A DNA stretch of 64,000 nucleotides from Vigna angularis (GCF_016808095.1 NC_068980.1:2542001-2606000), one strand, 5' to 3'. Shown: positions 39,701 to 51,217, counted from the stretch's first letter. Made by a program: numbers and translations. The notes: a model not told the origin generated them from the sequence alone.

Positions 39701-42482
39701 ATGAAAACTTAACAGTAGTATTTAATCAGACAAAAAAAAGGACAAGCCAGTAAATGTGACAATGACAAACGATTAAGAATTACTTAATAGTACAGTTTCA
39801 ATAATTAAATAATAATTCAGGTGATACCACAGAGGAATTTACCAATGTTCGAGCTCCATCATTTCCTTTTCCACCAGTTATTTCACTAGACCTCTTAACA
39901 ACCGAACCAAATACACCACCAAAAGTATCAGAACTGTGGGTTTCAAACAGTACATCCTCATCAAATCCACTGTCATCAGCACGTTTGCCCCTATAAACTG
40001 AAGAGAATCTAGTTTCTTCATCAATATCAAAGTCTTCATGCAAGTGAAAGCCTCTTTCCTGTTAAGAAAATTTATGTAGGTTGTTCAATTCAATTAGTCA
40101 ATTAAACAAAAAACAGCAGAAATTCACAAGCAGCAATGAAAATAAAGAACGATAAGTATTGAAACCATGCTAACCTCCGCAAGATGAAGATCTTGGGTTT
40201 CCTCACCCTCAATTTCTCTTGCTATTCTTAAAGCTTGCTTTTCCAATTCTCTTGTCTGAGGCCCTTTTTCAAGCTTTGTTGTATAAAGTTCCTCATTGAA
40301 TGTGCTTTTTACACCAAACAATGCCTCATTTGTTTCAAATTGATCCCATCCTCTTAAAAAATACAAAAAAACAAAAATACCAATGTAAACAAAAATAGGC
40401 ATTCTGTGAAAATTTTGAAATTAGTGAATTAAAGATAAAAATACATGTGTATAAAATAATCATGGTATTTTAGTTAATTTCCTACACTCACTCCAGCCTC
40501 TTTTAATCATCAAGGATATACCACAAAAAATCCTATTTCCTTTTGCTACATCAAGAATATAGTCTCAATTAATTGTGTGCCAATGATCTTTTAATAATTC
40601 CTTTACAACATTTGTTAGCTTCCATAAATGACTATGGAATGAAAGCTCAAAACTAACTTGAAGCAACACAAGAAAACAAATAGAATACCTATAAACCCTC
40701 AATCTTTATTAAAATCAGATTCATAACAAAGGGTTTAGATTATTATAGAAAGCAAGGTGAATTGACCCTAACCAGAAATATGGTTCCAGAAGTCATCCAG
40801 AAATTCTGGAAGTACATGTCTATACCTCTAAGGAGGTTTTATTTCGTCTCTGGTTTTTATTCTTTCGACATACCAAATATGAAATGTTCATAATAAAAAG
40901 GAGAAGTGTTGTCAATGAAATTTGGAGAAATATATTATTCTACAATCCATTACTTACAGCTCGACACTTCTAAAGAAATTTCTTATTGTATACTGAAAAA
41001 GTGGTGTACTAATGAAGGCAACTGACAGTCCGAATGGGAGTCAAAATGTCAAGAAAAACTGATATTTATTCTGTTCACAAAATTATTTTATAAAAAGTGA
41101 GCAACCTATTCCAATGGCCATCAAATATGTTTTCCAGTTCTGGGCATTGTGGATCATCTTCATCAGGTACCCAGGGTTTTAATTCTCTCCCTAGCTCAAC
41201 ATGACGAGATTGAGATATCAATGAATCAACCATGATTTCCTGATGCATATCCTGGTGAGATTCATTAGGTAAACCATCCCTGGCAATAGCAACATCCTGC
41301 CATGATTGAAACACGAATGGTATTATCAGCAAAGAAGTCAACAATGTGTTAAAAGCTACTTCTACTAATCTAAATTCTCCAAAAGTATACAGCATTCCAA
41401 CAAAAACCTTAGCTTAGTAACTACCATATTCCAAAATACATTCCAAATAGTTGAAAAGTAGGAAACCTGTGCTATAACTTGGACAAGGTCTTTGGCAGGT
41501 ATAATTAAAATCTTCATAGGGGGCTTGCTGACGAATTCTGCACCAGATTTCTGTCCTCGTGACAAACCATCTTTTGTTAAGCGAGCCATTTTCAAAATGA
41601 TTCCTACAATATGATCATTTTATAAAATTAATTATGAAAACAGCAGCAGAAGATTATTTAGATAGTGGTCTAGAACAAGCCTAGTGAAATCCCAGTTGAG
41701 CAATAACTCCCAAAACAAAGTTTTATTAAAATAAGACAAATCCAAACAGAAATAACAAAATATTCTAAAAAGCATAATTTCCCTAAATATCATGCTTATC
41801 CCTTTTGCTACAGGGCGCTGTGAAACAATATAAGATAATAGTATTCACAATACAGCCAAAATCAATAAAATTGGGGAGAAATGTGTTTTTAATCCCTATA
41901 CATTAAGTAAAAATTGGTTTTTGTCCTTATACTTCTAAATTGATGAAATCAATCCTTCAACTACTTAAAATATGTGATTTTTGTACCTCCAATATGTGAC
42001 AGATTTCATCAATTTGAAATTATAAATACTAAGACCAAGTTTAAGTGAAAGTAGAGACTAAAACACATTTTTCCAAGAAAAAATACAACAGAACATACCA
42101 AAATCTTTTTCAGTGTTTGTCGCATGAAAGACTCCAGTGTACGTGGATCCATTTTTCAAGTGGACTTCCACCTGGTGCCCAATAAGACATGTTGTTACAT
42201 ATACTAATCGATCATGTGAAGGATTATCGTAATTGCCACCTTTACTGCCAGTCACTGCACCTTTGACAACAACAAAAAAAGAACGATCAGCATTCTGAAT
42301 GCAGCAACAAATAAATAATAATACATTACACAGATCCGAATTTTACCTGTATTTGTTAATCTGCTGGCATTTAATTTGCCAGACGGGATTTTATTCTCAG
42401 ATTTAATTGTCCCTTCTCTTTCAGATTTTCGGCGGCTGTATCCATTGGAGGACTTGGGCTGCCCAGGTTGTTGTAGATTCAT
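36722..42482 (-). CDS. Ataxin-2-like protein (CID3/CID4 type) with PAM2 motif, 14 coding exons, 625 aa
   Basis: Plant ataxin-2 homologue, an RNA-binding cytoplasmic protein that recruits poly(A)-binding protein and acts in mRNA stability and granules. Exons on the minus strand: 42482-42347, 42260-42099, 41603-41467, 41296-41106, 40352-40175, 40058-39843, 38903-38776, 38648-38591 (donor uncertain by 2 nt), 38472-38439, 38193-37880, 37768-37628, 37285-37190, 37101-37045, 36751-36722. The total closes exactly at 625 aa. The Lsm-like domain spans about residues 45-145 (RLVYVTTCLIGHQVEVHLKN) and the LsmAD about 208-340 (GWDQFETNEALFGVKSTFNE). The PAM2-like motif STLNPNAKEFKLNPNAKSF contains the LNPNAK core twice, on either side of an intron. 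The C-terminus EMPYKGRDY is typical. A non-coding first exon lies about 1.5 kb upstream. One intron carries a MITE-like element 29 bp beyond a splice donor. Confidence 0.92.
41879..42070. mobile_element. MITE-like hairpin element in an ataxin-2-like intron
   Basis: The ends are inverted repeats: AAATGTGTTTTTAATCCCTA at the left and GTAGAGACTAAAACACATTT at the right. The inner part also pairs (AAATTGATGAAATC against GATTTCATCAATTT), so the whole 192 bp can fold into a long hairpin. I could not find a convincing target-site duplication. It ends 29 bp from the splice donor of coding exon 2. Confidence 0.55.
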
Positions 42483-43987
42483 CCTCACTTACAGCCCCTG
42501 CCCCTCTAATCTGGGAAAAAATAAATATATATTCGTAAGACCAAAAAGAAAACCCAAAGGGCTTACATAAGATTTCAAGGCAAAATTTATGAATCCAGCT
42601 GATTTCCCAAAAGAACATTACAGTAGAGGAACTGCTGCTGATGGTAATAGCACTATAGTTATGCCAAGTTCACAAAGCTATTTGGTGGCCATTGGATAAA
42701 TCATGAAAATACAAATTTTAAAGTGATTAAATGTAATGAACAAGACTATTTCTAAAATATAATGCAACTAGGACAGCAATTTCTCTGGCTATTATAGTTG
42801 AATTATGCATCGTTCAAAATGAACACACCTCTAACAATGCATATGCAAGTTGATAAAATAAAATCAACATTTCAAAGATAATTTTGTAGGCAAATTTTGA
42901 AACATTAAACCTATTTTTTTGGTGAATAACTAAAAATTGTTCATATGGTGACCATGAACATGGTATGGGTACGGTATAAAAGTTCACGGTATATATGTTA
43001 AAGAATAAACAGAAAAAAATCTGACACACTGGAAAAGTAGAGAATCGGGTGGAAAGTATACATCTCCGTACAATTGACTGTAATTGTAATCATAAAATAA
43101 TATTCAAAGGGACGTAAACTACACTGTTAAAAAAATACAATTACTCGTAATAAATTTGTAGCGTCAATTGGTTAAAAGAAAACATCAAAAATTCCAGGCT
43201 CGAGGTTGACGGGAAAACAATTCCCGTAACTGCTATTTCCAAGAGGCATCTAAAGAGCATTATACATTATACATACTATAAAAACAAAGAAATTACCCGC
43301 ATAACAGCAAACAAGAAACACGTGGTTTGGGGCGAATTTTTACCCAGTTACCTCTCATTCTTCCCTGGCCCCCTCTTCCCCGTTCCAATCACAACCAAAG
43401 TACTAAAATTAGTCTACCCTCACTCCTGTTGGTGTAATCCTTCATACCAAGGACCCTTCATAAATCAGAAACACACATTGGCAAAGATTATATGAGCACT
43501 TGCAGATTATGAACGTCCATAACTCCGATCCGAACTCCCGAAGCATAAGAATTATTTGGCATCCACTCCCTACATTGCGAACTTACTTGAATTTCTTTTT
43601 CTTTCGGAAATACAACATTTACCGAAATTTCCAGTATTCCAAACCCTAGAAGAAAGAGAAAAATCAGGACTGAAGTCCCACGATGTTATTCTAAGCCATA
43701 TGGAAACTTGCCCTAAAGTACAATGATTGGCAGTTGAAGTTAGAACTCGAGATTCGTGCGGCGTAAACTATCGCCAGTCCTGTTTACAGTTCCCAGGTGG
43801 GGATAAATCTAGCAGGTGTGGTCCTACTTGGGAAACTGCGGTTTTTCCTAAGGTGGAAACCCTAATTTACGAGCTGTTTTAAGAGGATCCAAGCATGCAT
43901 AGAAATAAATAGCAAGCATATAGGTATTGGAAAGAGAAACGGAAGGAGGAAGAAGGCAAGAAAGGAATTGAAAACGAAGTAACGCAC

Positions 43988-44230
43988 CTGCGAGAGGTTG
44001 ATCAGAACCAAACTAACGGATTCCGGCAGAGGTTGAAAAGAGGAGCTAAAGAGGGAAGTTTGTGTCGGTTAGGGATTGATTGCGGCGATTGAGGAGCTGC
44101 TTCGGTGGGAGGGCGTCGTAGCCGGACGAGGCGACGGAGAGAGAGAGACGGCGGAGGAGTTCTGTTTGGTTTGGTTCTCTCGGCGTGATCGGGAGAGAGA
44201 GAGAGAGTGAGTGGTTTTTGAGATTTTGAA
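43988..44230 (-). other. Non-coding first exon and promoter-proximal region, ataxin-2-like gene
   Basis: GC-richer sequence with GA/CT runs (44142-44208), no conserved protein in any frame, and a splice donor at 43988/43987 (TCGCAG|GTGCGT on the minus strand). It fits a 5' UTR exon spliced to the exon carrying ATG 42482. The upstream limit is not visible. Sequence from 43921 to about 44215 is duplicated at 49368-49662 next to the PPR gene. Confidence 0.6.
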
Positions 44231-44279
44231 GGGAGGTGCGAAGCGAGAAGCGAAGCAGAAACACCCAAAAGACAATCAA

Positions 44280-46565
44280 GAAATGATCTGCTGTGGTTGG
44301 GAGTATCGTGCGCCTCTTTCTTGTATTGTATGGTTTAGTTACATGTATTTTTGTCCGTATAACAGTTCTTCTGTCTTCCAAAAACTTATTCACCGTATCT
44401 AATCTCAAAGATACGATTAAAAACATCTCGTATTACTGTGATTTACGTACTGTCTAATCTATTTAATAATATTTTTCACATAGATATTCAATGCATCCAT
44501 GCATGCAAAAGACAAGCATTTGATTTACGGAAACTAATAAAACTAGTTAAACACTATTAGTTTCTCTTAAAAAATTGTTAACTTTAATCATTAATAATGT
44601 TATAATCTTACAGATTAAATAGTTTAAGTGGTAGTTATACTTAACAGCCATATATATAATTTAGTAAATCATTTTCCAACAAATAATAATGATTTATAAC
44701 TTTAATTGTCTAATTAATACATTCATTCTCACGACAAACCGGTAAGAATCTCATTCACATTATTCCCAATAAACTAATATAAAAATTACCAATTCCTATT
44801 ACAATGATTGTATATTCTTTCGTTTGGAGAAAATGTATTCTTATATATATATATAACTGTGACGCTAAAATAACGATATAATAAATATATATATATGTCT
44901 TTGAATTCTTTCAAGTAGTGTTTGAATTAGAAAATAGATGAAATGAAAAGTAAGTAAATGAATTTGAAAAGATAAAAAAATGATTTAGTATTACTTGAAT
45001 TAAAGAATTTGAATAAATGAATGAAATGGTTTGGAGGAAAAAGTTGTGAGTTTGTAAATGATAAAATAAATGTAATAGATTAAAAAATATTTTAATCGAT
45101 AAAAAAAATGATTTTCAATTTGACCTTTATTGAAATTGGATATAAGTTTAAATTTAAGTAATGAAAATTACATTGAAATTGTTATTAATAAAAAAAATTA
45201 AAATTACAAAAATAAAAGTATGTTCTCCAACTCTCAGAAGAAAAGGTCGTCAAGTTTGACAAAAGAGAAACTAATTGACAAAGGTACTTGAAAATAATAC
45301 TTCCATTATTTAACAAAATGAATAAATATACAAAATCGTAAACAATTTCCTTATTAAAAATTTTATGCAAAGTACATGTAATAAAAATCCAAAACAAAAA
45401 CCCAGATACAAGTTTCCTGCTCCTTACTGCTGTGCATCCTGACTTTTTTCAGCAATATCAACTTCTCGTCCATAACTCAAGTTGTAGGTGAAAATCACAG
45501 CCACAAACAATGTAAGAGTGGGCTAATGAAAAAAGAATAGATAATTAAATATTTAAGGATATTATCAATCCAACAATTCACACAAATATACCATAACTCA
45601 CCCATGCTTTACATCTCTACTCATTCATTTTAGTGGCTCCTCGTACCGTTTACAATGTCAAAAATTTCATAAATAGGTTAACCCTTGTGTACTATGTGCT
45701 TTACCCGTAACATTTCGTTCACTCTGCCTGTTCTATCAAAGTCTTATAGTCAGAGTCATTTTGCCTGTTCAACAAAGTCTTCCTGTCAAAGTTATCCTAC
45801 TTGCTCAACGAAGCCATACGGTCAGGACTAATTTTCTTGGCTTTCCAAACCTTACGAGTAAAAACTCCGCCTGCTCATCTAAGCCTTACCCTCAGAGCAT
45901 TATACTAAGCTCTAGCCAAACCATAACAAGAATCAAACCGGATTTACAGTTAGGGCAAGTACATACTCCTCAATTCAAAACACTGCACCCATACAAAGAT
46001 TTTACTAGCATAAACCAGCCAAGTACACTGCTCACTAACGAGTTAAACCAAGTAACACAGCCCACTGGCTATGCGGCTAGACACTAATCAATCTAGCAAT
46101 ACTTTGCCTAATCTGAATATTTAGGTACTTAAGTCTGTTCAGCCACCGTCCAAAGTCAGCACCAATCTGCTCATAACCCTTTCTCCCCCAATGTGCTTTA
46201 ATCAGGAATGAAGAAGTCCCCGGCCACCTAGAATCTGCAGAAAAATTTGCTAGACGCTAAATCAGTTTATTCTGGTATACTCTATGTGAAAACCGTGACT
46301 CAAGGTTGACTGTATTTGGCCTAAAGATACAGTTTGCTGTGTGTATTTCTGGTATAGTATAAATGCCACGTTCCTAGCCTATACACCAAGAGTTCAAATA
46401 TACTTTACCACTTGGCTAACCATTAGCCCACCCAAAAGAAGCATACCAAGCCGTGACAGACTAGAACATCTCTGCAGAAGATGTGTATTTCTGTTTGGAT
46501 CACTGCACCACCCGCCAGCCACAACTGCTTGAATTTCTCCTCTCACGTTAATTAATTGGTTGGAG
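44280..46565. other. Spacer upstream of the ataxin-2-like gene
   Basis: No gene recognised. 44.4-45.4 kb is AT-rich. 45.7-45.9 kb holds a degenerate tandem repeat, and the 109-codon open frame over it (45761-46087) shows no protein-like features. 46.1-46.55 kb is unassigned. Confidence 0.5.
45722..45905. repeat. Degenerate tandem repeat, about 36-40-bp unit
   Basis: Five or so diverged copies of a unit like CCTGTTCAACAAAGTCTTAC followed by GTCAGAGTCATTTT. Examples begin near 45727, 45763, 45799 and 45869. The C/T-rich composition differs from the surrounding AT-rich spacer. It resembles part of an old repetitive element, but I cannot name one. Confidence 0.55.
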
Positions 46566-47512
46566 TAACCATAATCAGCAATCATGCATCAAAAAGTTAT
46601 ACTACATTATACAGTAAGATAACATAATAGATCACAACTGTGCTTTTTGATGGTTGTTTAAATGCACACTATGCAAAGAGATATATTCTCTAAAAAGGGA
46701 TTTCTAACAGCATAAAAGTGGTGCAAAAGACAAGTGTTTTCTGACAAAAAAAAAATGAAAATCATGATTACCATTACCTACTGCAATGTACCAGAAGAGG
46801 GAAATGGACCAAGAAATACTACCCCTCGGCATCTTGGCTACAGAATGAAATTTAATTCAAATAACTTGTATTGGTGCAAAGGCCAGAGTAAGCTGGCTCA
46901 CCGTTAGAAGAAAACTGGCAAATATATACACAAGAAAGTATGGTAAGGCATCTCATTCAGCTAGATACGTGTCCCAAAGACGTGTGACCAAATGGAAGGG
47001 TACCTAATTGCATAAATCAGAAATCAGAGTCAACAAAATCATAAAACTCTGCCTATTTTTCTGTAGTTCATAATTTCTCTACTGACTGATTGTACAAGTT
47101 CTTGAGGTTTGATATAAAGCCAATTTATAAAACATGCATGCACTTCTTCTTGGGAAAAGACTATTGCACTCCGTGAGAAAAAAAAAGAGTGTTGGAAGCA
47201 AACTTCTCGAATTAGAAGACAGATGAACCAGCGGAAAGCAAATTGAAGAAATTCCAGTCCTTGCTCCTCCATAGGGCTGGAAACAGGATCTGGTGGAACT
47301 CAAAATTCAGTATCAGATTCAATTTGAGATGTTCTAACCATAATATACTCCCACATTTCAAATGTCAGTTATCTTTTAAAAGAAATTTTGTTTCATTTCA
47401 TTAGTCGGTTCAAAAAACCAAGTCATTATTTACTCATTTTGCTTTATTTTTCAATTTTATTCTTATTTTCTCTCAGTATAGCCGCAAAGTGAAAAAAGAG
47501 AGAGCATTACCA
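46566..47512 (-). pseudogene. Partial copy of the TBC RabGAP gene (two exons, broken)
   Basis: Direct-orientation duplicate of 55337-56268, covering exons 8 and 9 of the RabGAP gene with their introns. Copied exon 8 (about 47289-47204) still reads EEQGLEFLQFAFRWF. Its last base before the donor has changed (GAGAA|GT in place of GAGAG|GT). Copied exon 9 (about 47003-46902) contains a TGA at 46953-46955 where the parent has GGA (LAE-stop in place of LAEGDALPD). There is no start, no catalytic region and no C-terminus, so it cannot encode a GAP. It begins about 200 bp downstream of the intact PPR gene. Confidence 0.88.
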
Positions 47513-47712
47513 CCATAATTCATATTCCACCAGTTCCATCCCTCTCCCATAACACTCCATTACCACCATAATTTATGTTCATATGACATCCTTAAATTGT
47601 GTTAGGTTATAAGACTTAATGCAGTACATAGGATGAAGTTTCCACGGTTTCTGTGTAATTTTTTGTTTTCTAACTATGTAGTTTTCATGTGATTGTTGAG
47701 GAGTAACCTCAT

Positions 47713-49212
47713 CTATAACTTATCTACCTCCACCCAACTCCATCCTGCAGGTTTTCTCATTGTCCTTTGTTGCATAAGCCTTCTGACTTCAGCTACTTCA
47801 TTCCATAAACCCTTTCTTGCATAGACATGTGCTAATGTTAAATATGGTGCTGCATTACTTGGTTCCATCTTGATAAGTTGATCAGCAGCCTCCCTCCCAA
47901 GTTTTACATTTCCATATATCTTGCAAGAACTCAAGAAAGAGCTCCAAATTACATAATTAGGATCATAGGGCATTTTTTGCATTACATCCCTTGCCTTACT
48001 CAAATTCCCTTTTCTAGCATAGAGATCAATCAAGCAAGCGTATTGATCAATATCAGGAGACAAGCCATAATTTGTTGTCATTTTTTTAAAGTATTCCACC
48101 CCTTTGTCAAGCAATCCTGCATGATTACAAGCTGTTAAAACAGCAGTAAAGCAGATATGATCAGGAACTAACTCTTGCTTGGTCAGTAGACAATCAAAAA
48201 GTTCCAAAGCCTCTGAACTTCTCCCACATTGAGCATAACCCATGATCATGGATGTCCACAACACATTATTCTTCTCAGAAGTCTGATCTAACACGCGTTG
48301 AGCCTCGTCAATATCGCCACCTTTTGAATACATATCAATCAAAGCACTGGCCACAAACACATTCCTTTCCGAACCCATTTTAATAACAAGAGAGTGCACT
48401 TGCCTTCCTTGAAGGAGTAATGCAAGGCTGCTACAAGCATTTAAAATCGTGCATAAAGTATGATCAGTAATACCCAAATTTTGCCCCCTCATTTCTACAA
48501 ACAGTTTCAATGCATTTTCGCTCAACATGTTTTTAGAATATCCAGAGATCATCGAATTGTACACAACAATATCCTTCTCACTAGTTTCAGCGAATAAGAG
48601 TACGGCATCATCAATTTGTCCCTGATTTGCATAACAGTCAATCAATGAGCAGACCACAAAATTGTTAGTATCACATCCCTGCTTGATGATATGAGTATGA
48701 AGAGCGGAGCAATGTTGAAGGCCACCACTTTGCCCAACACAGGCACTAATGACACTAACAAAGGTAAGACAATTGGGCTTAATTTGGGTGTATAGCATCT
48801 CTTTGAACAACAAGAATGCATCTATTCCTCGTCCATTGATCGATAATCCCGTAATGAGTGAAGTCCATGAAACCTGATCATGTGTTCTGATGCCACAAAA
48901 TACCTTCTTTGCATCCAGAATAGCAAAACATTTGGCATAGAAATCAATAAGTGCACTGCAGAGGAACAAATTATCTTCATATCCAGATCGAATCATGAAA
49001 GCATGGATTTGTATACCCAAACGCCAATTCCGGGTTTTTCCACAAGAACTAAGTGCAGTACAAAGAACATATTTTATTGGCTTCCTTGTTGATCCATTCA
49101 CTGTGCTTATTAATGACTCCAGTGCTCCATAGATGCTAGCAGTTTTAAAACACGGTTTGCCAAAGAATCTGCGCGTGAAACCATGAACAAAAGAGCTTGA
49201 ACAATGCACCAT
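47713..49212 (-). CDS. PPR protein, PLS/E type, intact, about 499 aa
   Basis: Organelle RNA-binding protein of the pentatricopeptide-repeat family. Proteins with this layout usually guide C-to-U editing or processing of one transcript in mitochondria or plastids. About a dozen repeats are visible, for example FLCSALIDFYAKC, VSWTSLITGLSING, NSMISGYSKNMLSENALKLF, NVFVASALIDMYSKGGDIDEA and NVLWTSMIMGYAQCGRSSEA. The C-terminal E/E+ like region ends PAGWSWVEVDKL, with no DYW domain. ATG 49212 (MVHCSSSFV) is the first in frame. The N-terminus is only moderately presequence-like, so targeting is uncertain, and an extra 5' exon is possible. Upstream is a copied first exon of the ataxin-2-like gene, downstream a broken TBC fragment. 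A frameshifted inverted copy lies at 0.6-2.2 kb. Confidence 0.9.
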   Translation of the reverse strand: MVHCSSSFVHGFTRRFFGKPCFKTASIYGALESLISTVNGSTRKPIKYVLCTALSSCGKTRNWRLGIQIHAFMIRSGYEDNLFLCSALIDFYAKCFAILDAKKVFCGIRTHDQVSWTSLITGLSINGRGIDAFLLFKEMLYTQIKPNCLTFVSVISACVGQSGGLQHCSALHTHIIKQGCDTNNFVVCSLIDCYANQGQIDDAVLLFAETSEKDIVVYNSMISGYSKNMLSENALKLFVEMRGQNLGITDHTLCTILNACSSLALLLQGRQVHSLVIKMGSERNVFVASALIDMYSKGGDIDEAQRVLDQTSEKNNVLWTSMIMGYAQCGRSSEALELFDCLLTKQELVPDHICFTAVLTACNHAGLLDKGVEYFKKMTTNYGLSPDIDQYACLIDLYARKGNLSKARDVMQKMPYDPNYVIWSSFLSSCKIYGNVKLGREAADQLIKMEPSNAAPYLTLAHVYARKGLWNEVAEVRRLMQQRTMRKPAGWSWVEVDKL

Positions 49213-49320
49213 ATTACAGGGCTTGTGTCAAATAAATCTTGCACATTACCCAATTGAACCCTTAACATTAAATGGAAAAATCCAACTAAGCTGGCCTTTT
49301 TCACCCCTGTTTCTTTCAGA

Positions 49321-49367
49321 CCTCGCTGATCCATTCATTGTGCTTAGTGACTCAAGTGCTCCATAAA
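49321..49367 (-). repeat. Copy of a short PPR coding segment in the PPR leader region
   Basis: About 45 bp encoding IYGALESLSTMNGSA repeats, with changes, the PPR gene's own codons for IYGALES(L)ISTVNGST at about 49093-49138. It sits exactly between the PPR-homologous block and the block copied from the ataxin-2-like gene, so it marks the join. Confidence 0.75.
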
Positions 49368-49662
49368 TAGGTATTGGAAAGAAAAAAGGAAGGAGGAAGA
49401 AGGCAAGGATGGAATTGAAAACGAAGTAACTCACCTGCGAGATGTCAGAACCTAACTGACGGATTCGGGCAGAGGTTGAAAAGGAAGCTAAAGAGGGAAG
49501 TTTGTGTAGGTTATGGATTGATTGTGGCAATTGAGGGGCTGCTTCGGTGGGAGGGCGCGTTGGCCGGACGAGGCGACGGAGAGAGAGAGACTGCGGAGGA
49601 GTTCAGTTTGGTTAGGTTCTCTGGGCGTGATCGAGAGAGAGAGAGACAGACAGATTTTCAAC
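49368..49662 (-). repeat. Copy of the ataxin-2-like first exon and promoter-proximal region
   Basis: About 295 bp matches 43921-44215 in the same orientation at high identity, including the GA/CT-rich leader, CTTCGGTGGGAGGGCG and GGACGAGGCGACGGAGAGAG. The splice donor is kept and is closer to consensus: TCGCAG|GTGAGT here (boundary 49435/49434) against TCGCAG|GTGCGT in the parent. This could act as a non-coding first exon for the PPR gene. Confidence 0.85.
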
Positions 49663-49669
49663 AAAAAGT

Positions 49670-51140
49670 AACTTAAACTTTATACACCCAAACGGTAGAA
49701 TTACCAGTCGTTTTATCCATATGAAATTTCTAAAGTGCACAATCAGCAATAATGATGATATCAATGACTTTTATTTTTGGTAATAAATAAATAATATAAG
49801 TAGTCAAACCCGCCAAAATAATTTACCATTTTCAACATATAATCTAGATGATTCAGATATAAATCTCATGTACCTGTTTTATAGATAAAAATATATTTTC
49901 AAGTTATATATGATTTAGTCAAGGCCAATAATACAAGAAATAAAGGGTAGTTTAATGTTCATGCACCTTAAGCCATTCACGCCTTCTTCTTAGACGGATC
50001 AATCTCTTATTTTCTTTTCTTTTATTTGGATCTCACATAAATGCTTTCATCCTTCTCTTTTACTTTAGCAAATCAAACCAAAGAAACATAAAGTTCCAAT
50101 TTTTCGGTTGCCCTCCTTCTCCATCCTATCAAACCAAACGCACCATAAAGTCTTCGTACCATTGTCAAAATTTGAGTGATAAATAAATAAAAAAAATACG
50201 AATGATCAACAATACCTTTAACAATGAGCATAATGCCCCTTTTTTTCAACCGTACAAGTTAGACCGGTATGCCTTCGTACGTTTTCCTCTAATCATGGGT
50301 TGAAAATAATTTTGACGAATTTAGATTAGAAAAATATATATTTTTAAGTTGTGTCAATTTCATATCGTATGCATGCTAGACTCAAATCAAAATAAGGGAA
50401 TATAAAATCGAGATAAGTCTATCTCAATTTATCTTTACAACGAACTCCTTAACGGTGGAAAACAACCATGAAAAACAATTGTGAATATTAACATAGAAAG
50501 CATAAATGGTTTATCATATATATATCCACGGTTAATTAGTGCTTTGGATATGAGGTCGAGGTTTGAGTTGTATAGTCCAAAACTCAAATATTGTTCAGAA
50601 ATATAAGTATTAGATTGAACTATTTGTTCAAGTAGTTTCAAGGGTATTTTGTAGAAGACGTTAAAAATGAGTTTAATTTTAAATAGTTAATAATTAATGT
50701 AGCACAGTAAATGCACGTAATATATATTTTTACCTTTTAAATCTTTATTTATAGATTTTTTTTTGTGAGTTGATCTAATTAGAGTTAATTGTAGATAATC
50801 TTATCTTTGTTTTTTAAGTTAGACAACATTAAGATTAATATATTCTGATTTATGACTAACCAGTTTATTTGGTATAGTTAAATAATCCCAGTTATAATTA
50901 AGTGTCTAATATATAGTTAACGTCTAATCTATAGTTAACTAGAGGGTGATGTATGTAATAAGTGTCACAGCGACGAAGACTCATGCACCCTTTGTATTGA
51001 CAAATCAAAGTCCACCCACAAATCAACACGATAACGTTCTAGAATGGATTCAAATTTTGCATTGAATCATTCAAACTTATTTTTCAACCACAGACACCTG
51101 TTCACGCATTTATCCAGTCGGCCCGATGCCCAGTAGTATC
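49670..51140. other. Divergent spacer, PPR and chitinase genes
   Basis: No gene seen. It is the upstream region of the minus-strand PPR gene and the plus-strand chitinase. AT-rich, with no clear element apart from the chitinase TATA box at its right end. Confidence 0.6.
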
Positions 51141-51142
51141 AA

Positions 51143-51150
51143 TATAAATA
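51143..51150 (+). promoter_or_regulatory. TATA box of the chitinase gene
   Basis: TATAAATA, 68 bp before the chitinase ATG, which predicts a leader of about 40 nt. Confidence 0.7.
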
Positions 51151-51217
51151 CACATCTAACTCAATTGTTCATCATCAATCAAATTGATACTATCTGATAT
51201 CTAGCTTCACCCTCAAA

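Noticed and set aside
45761..46087. 109-codon open frame
   Set aside because: It overlaps a degenerate tandem repeat, has no domain-like pattern or neighbouring exons, and is better explained by C/T-rich composition.
49246..49530. 94-residue minus-strand frame upstream of the PPR gene
   Set aside because: It runs across the copied leader exon, its splice donor and the PPR echo. The mixture of unrelated blocks and the parent's non-coding nature argue against a protein.
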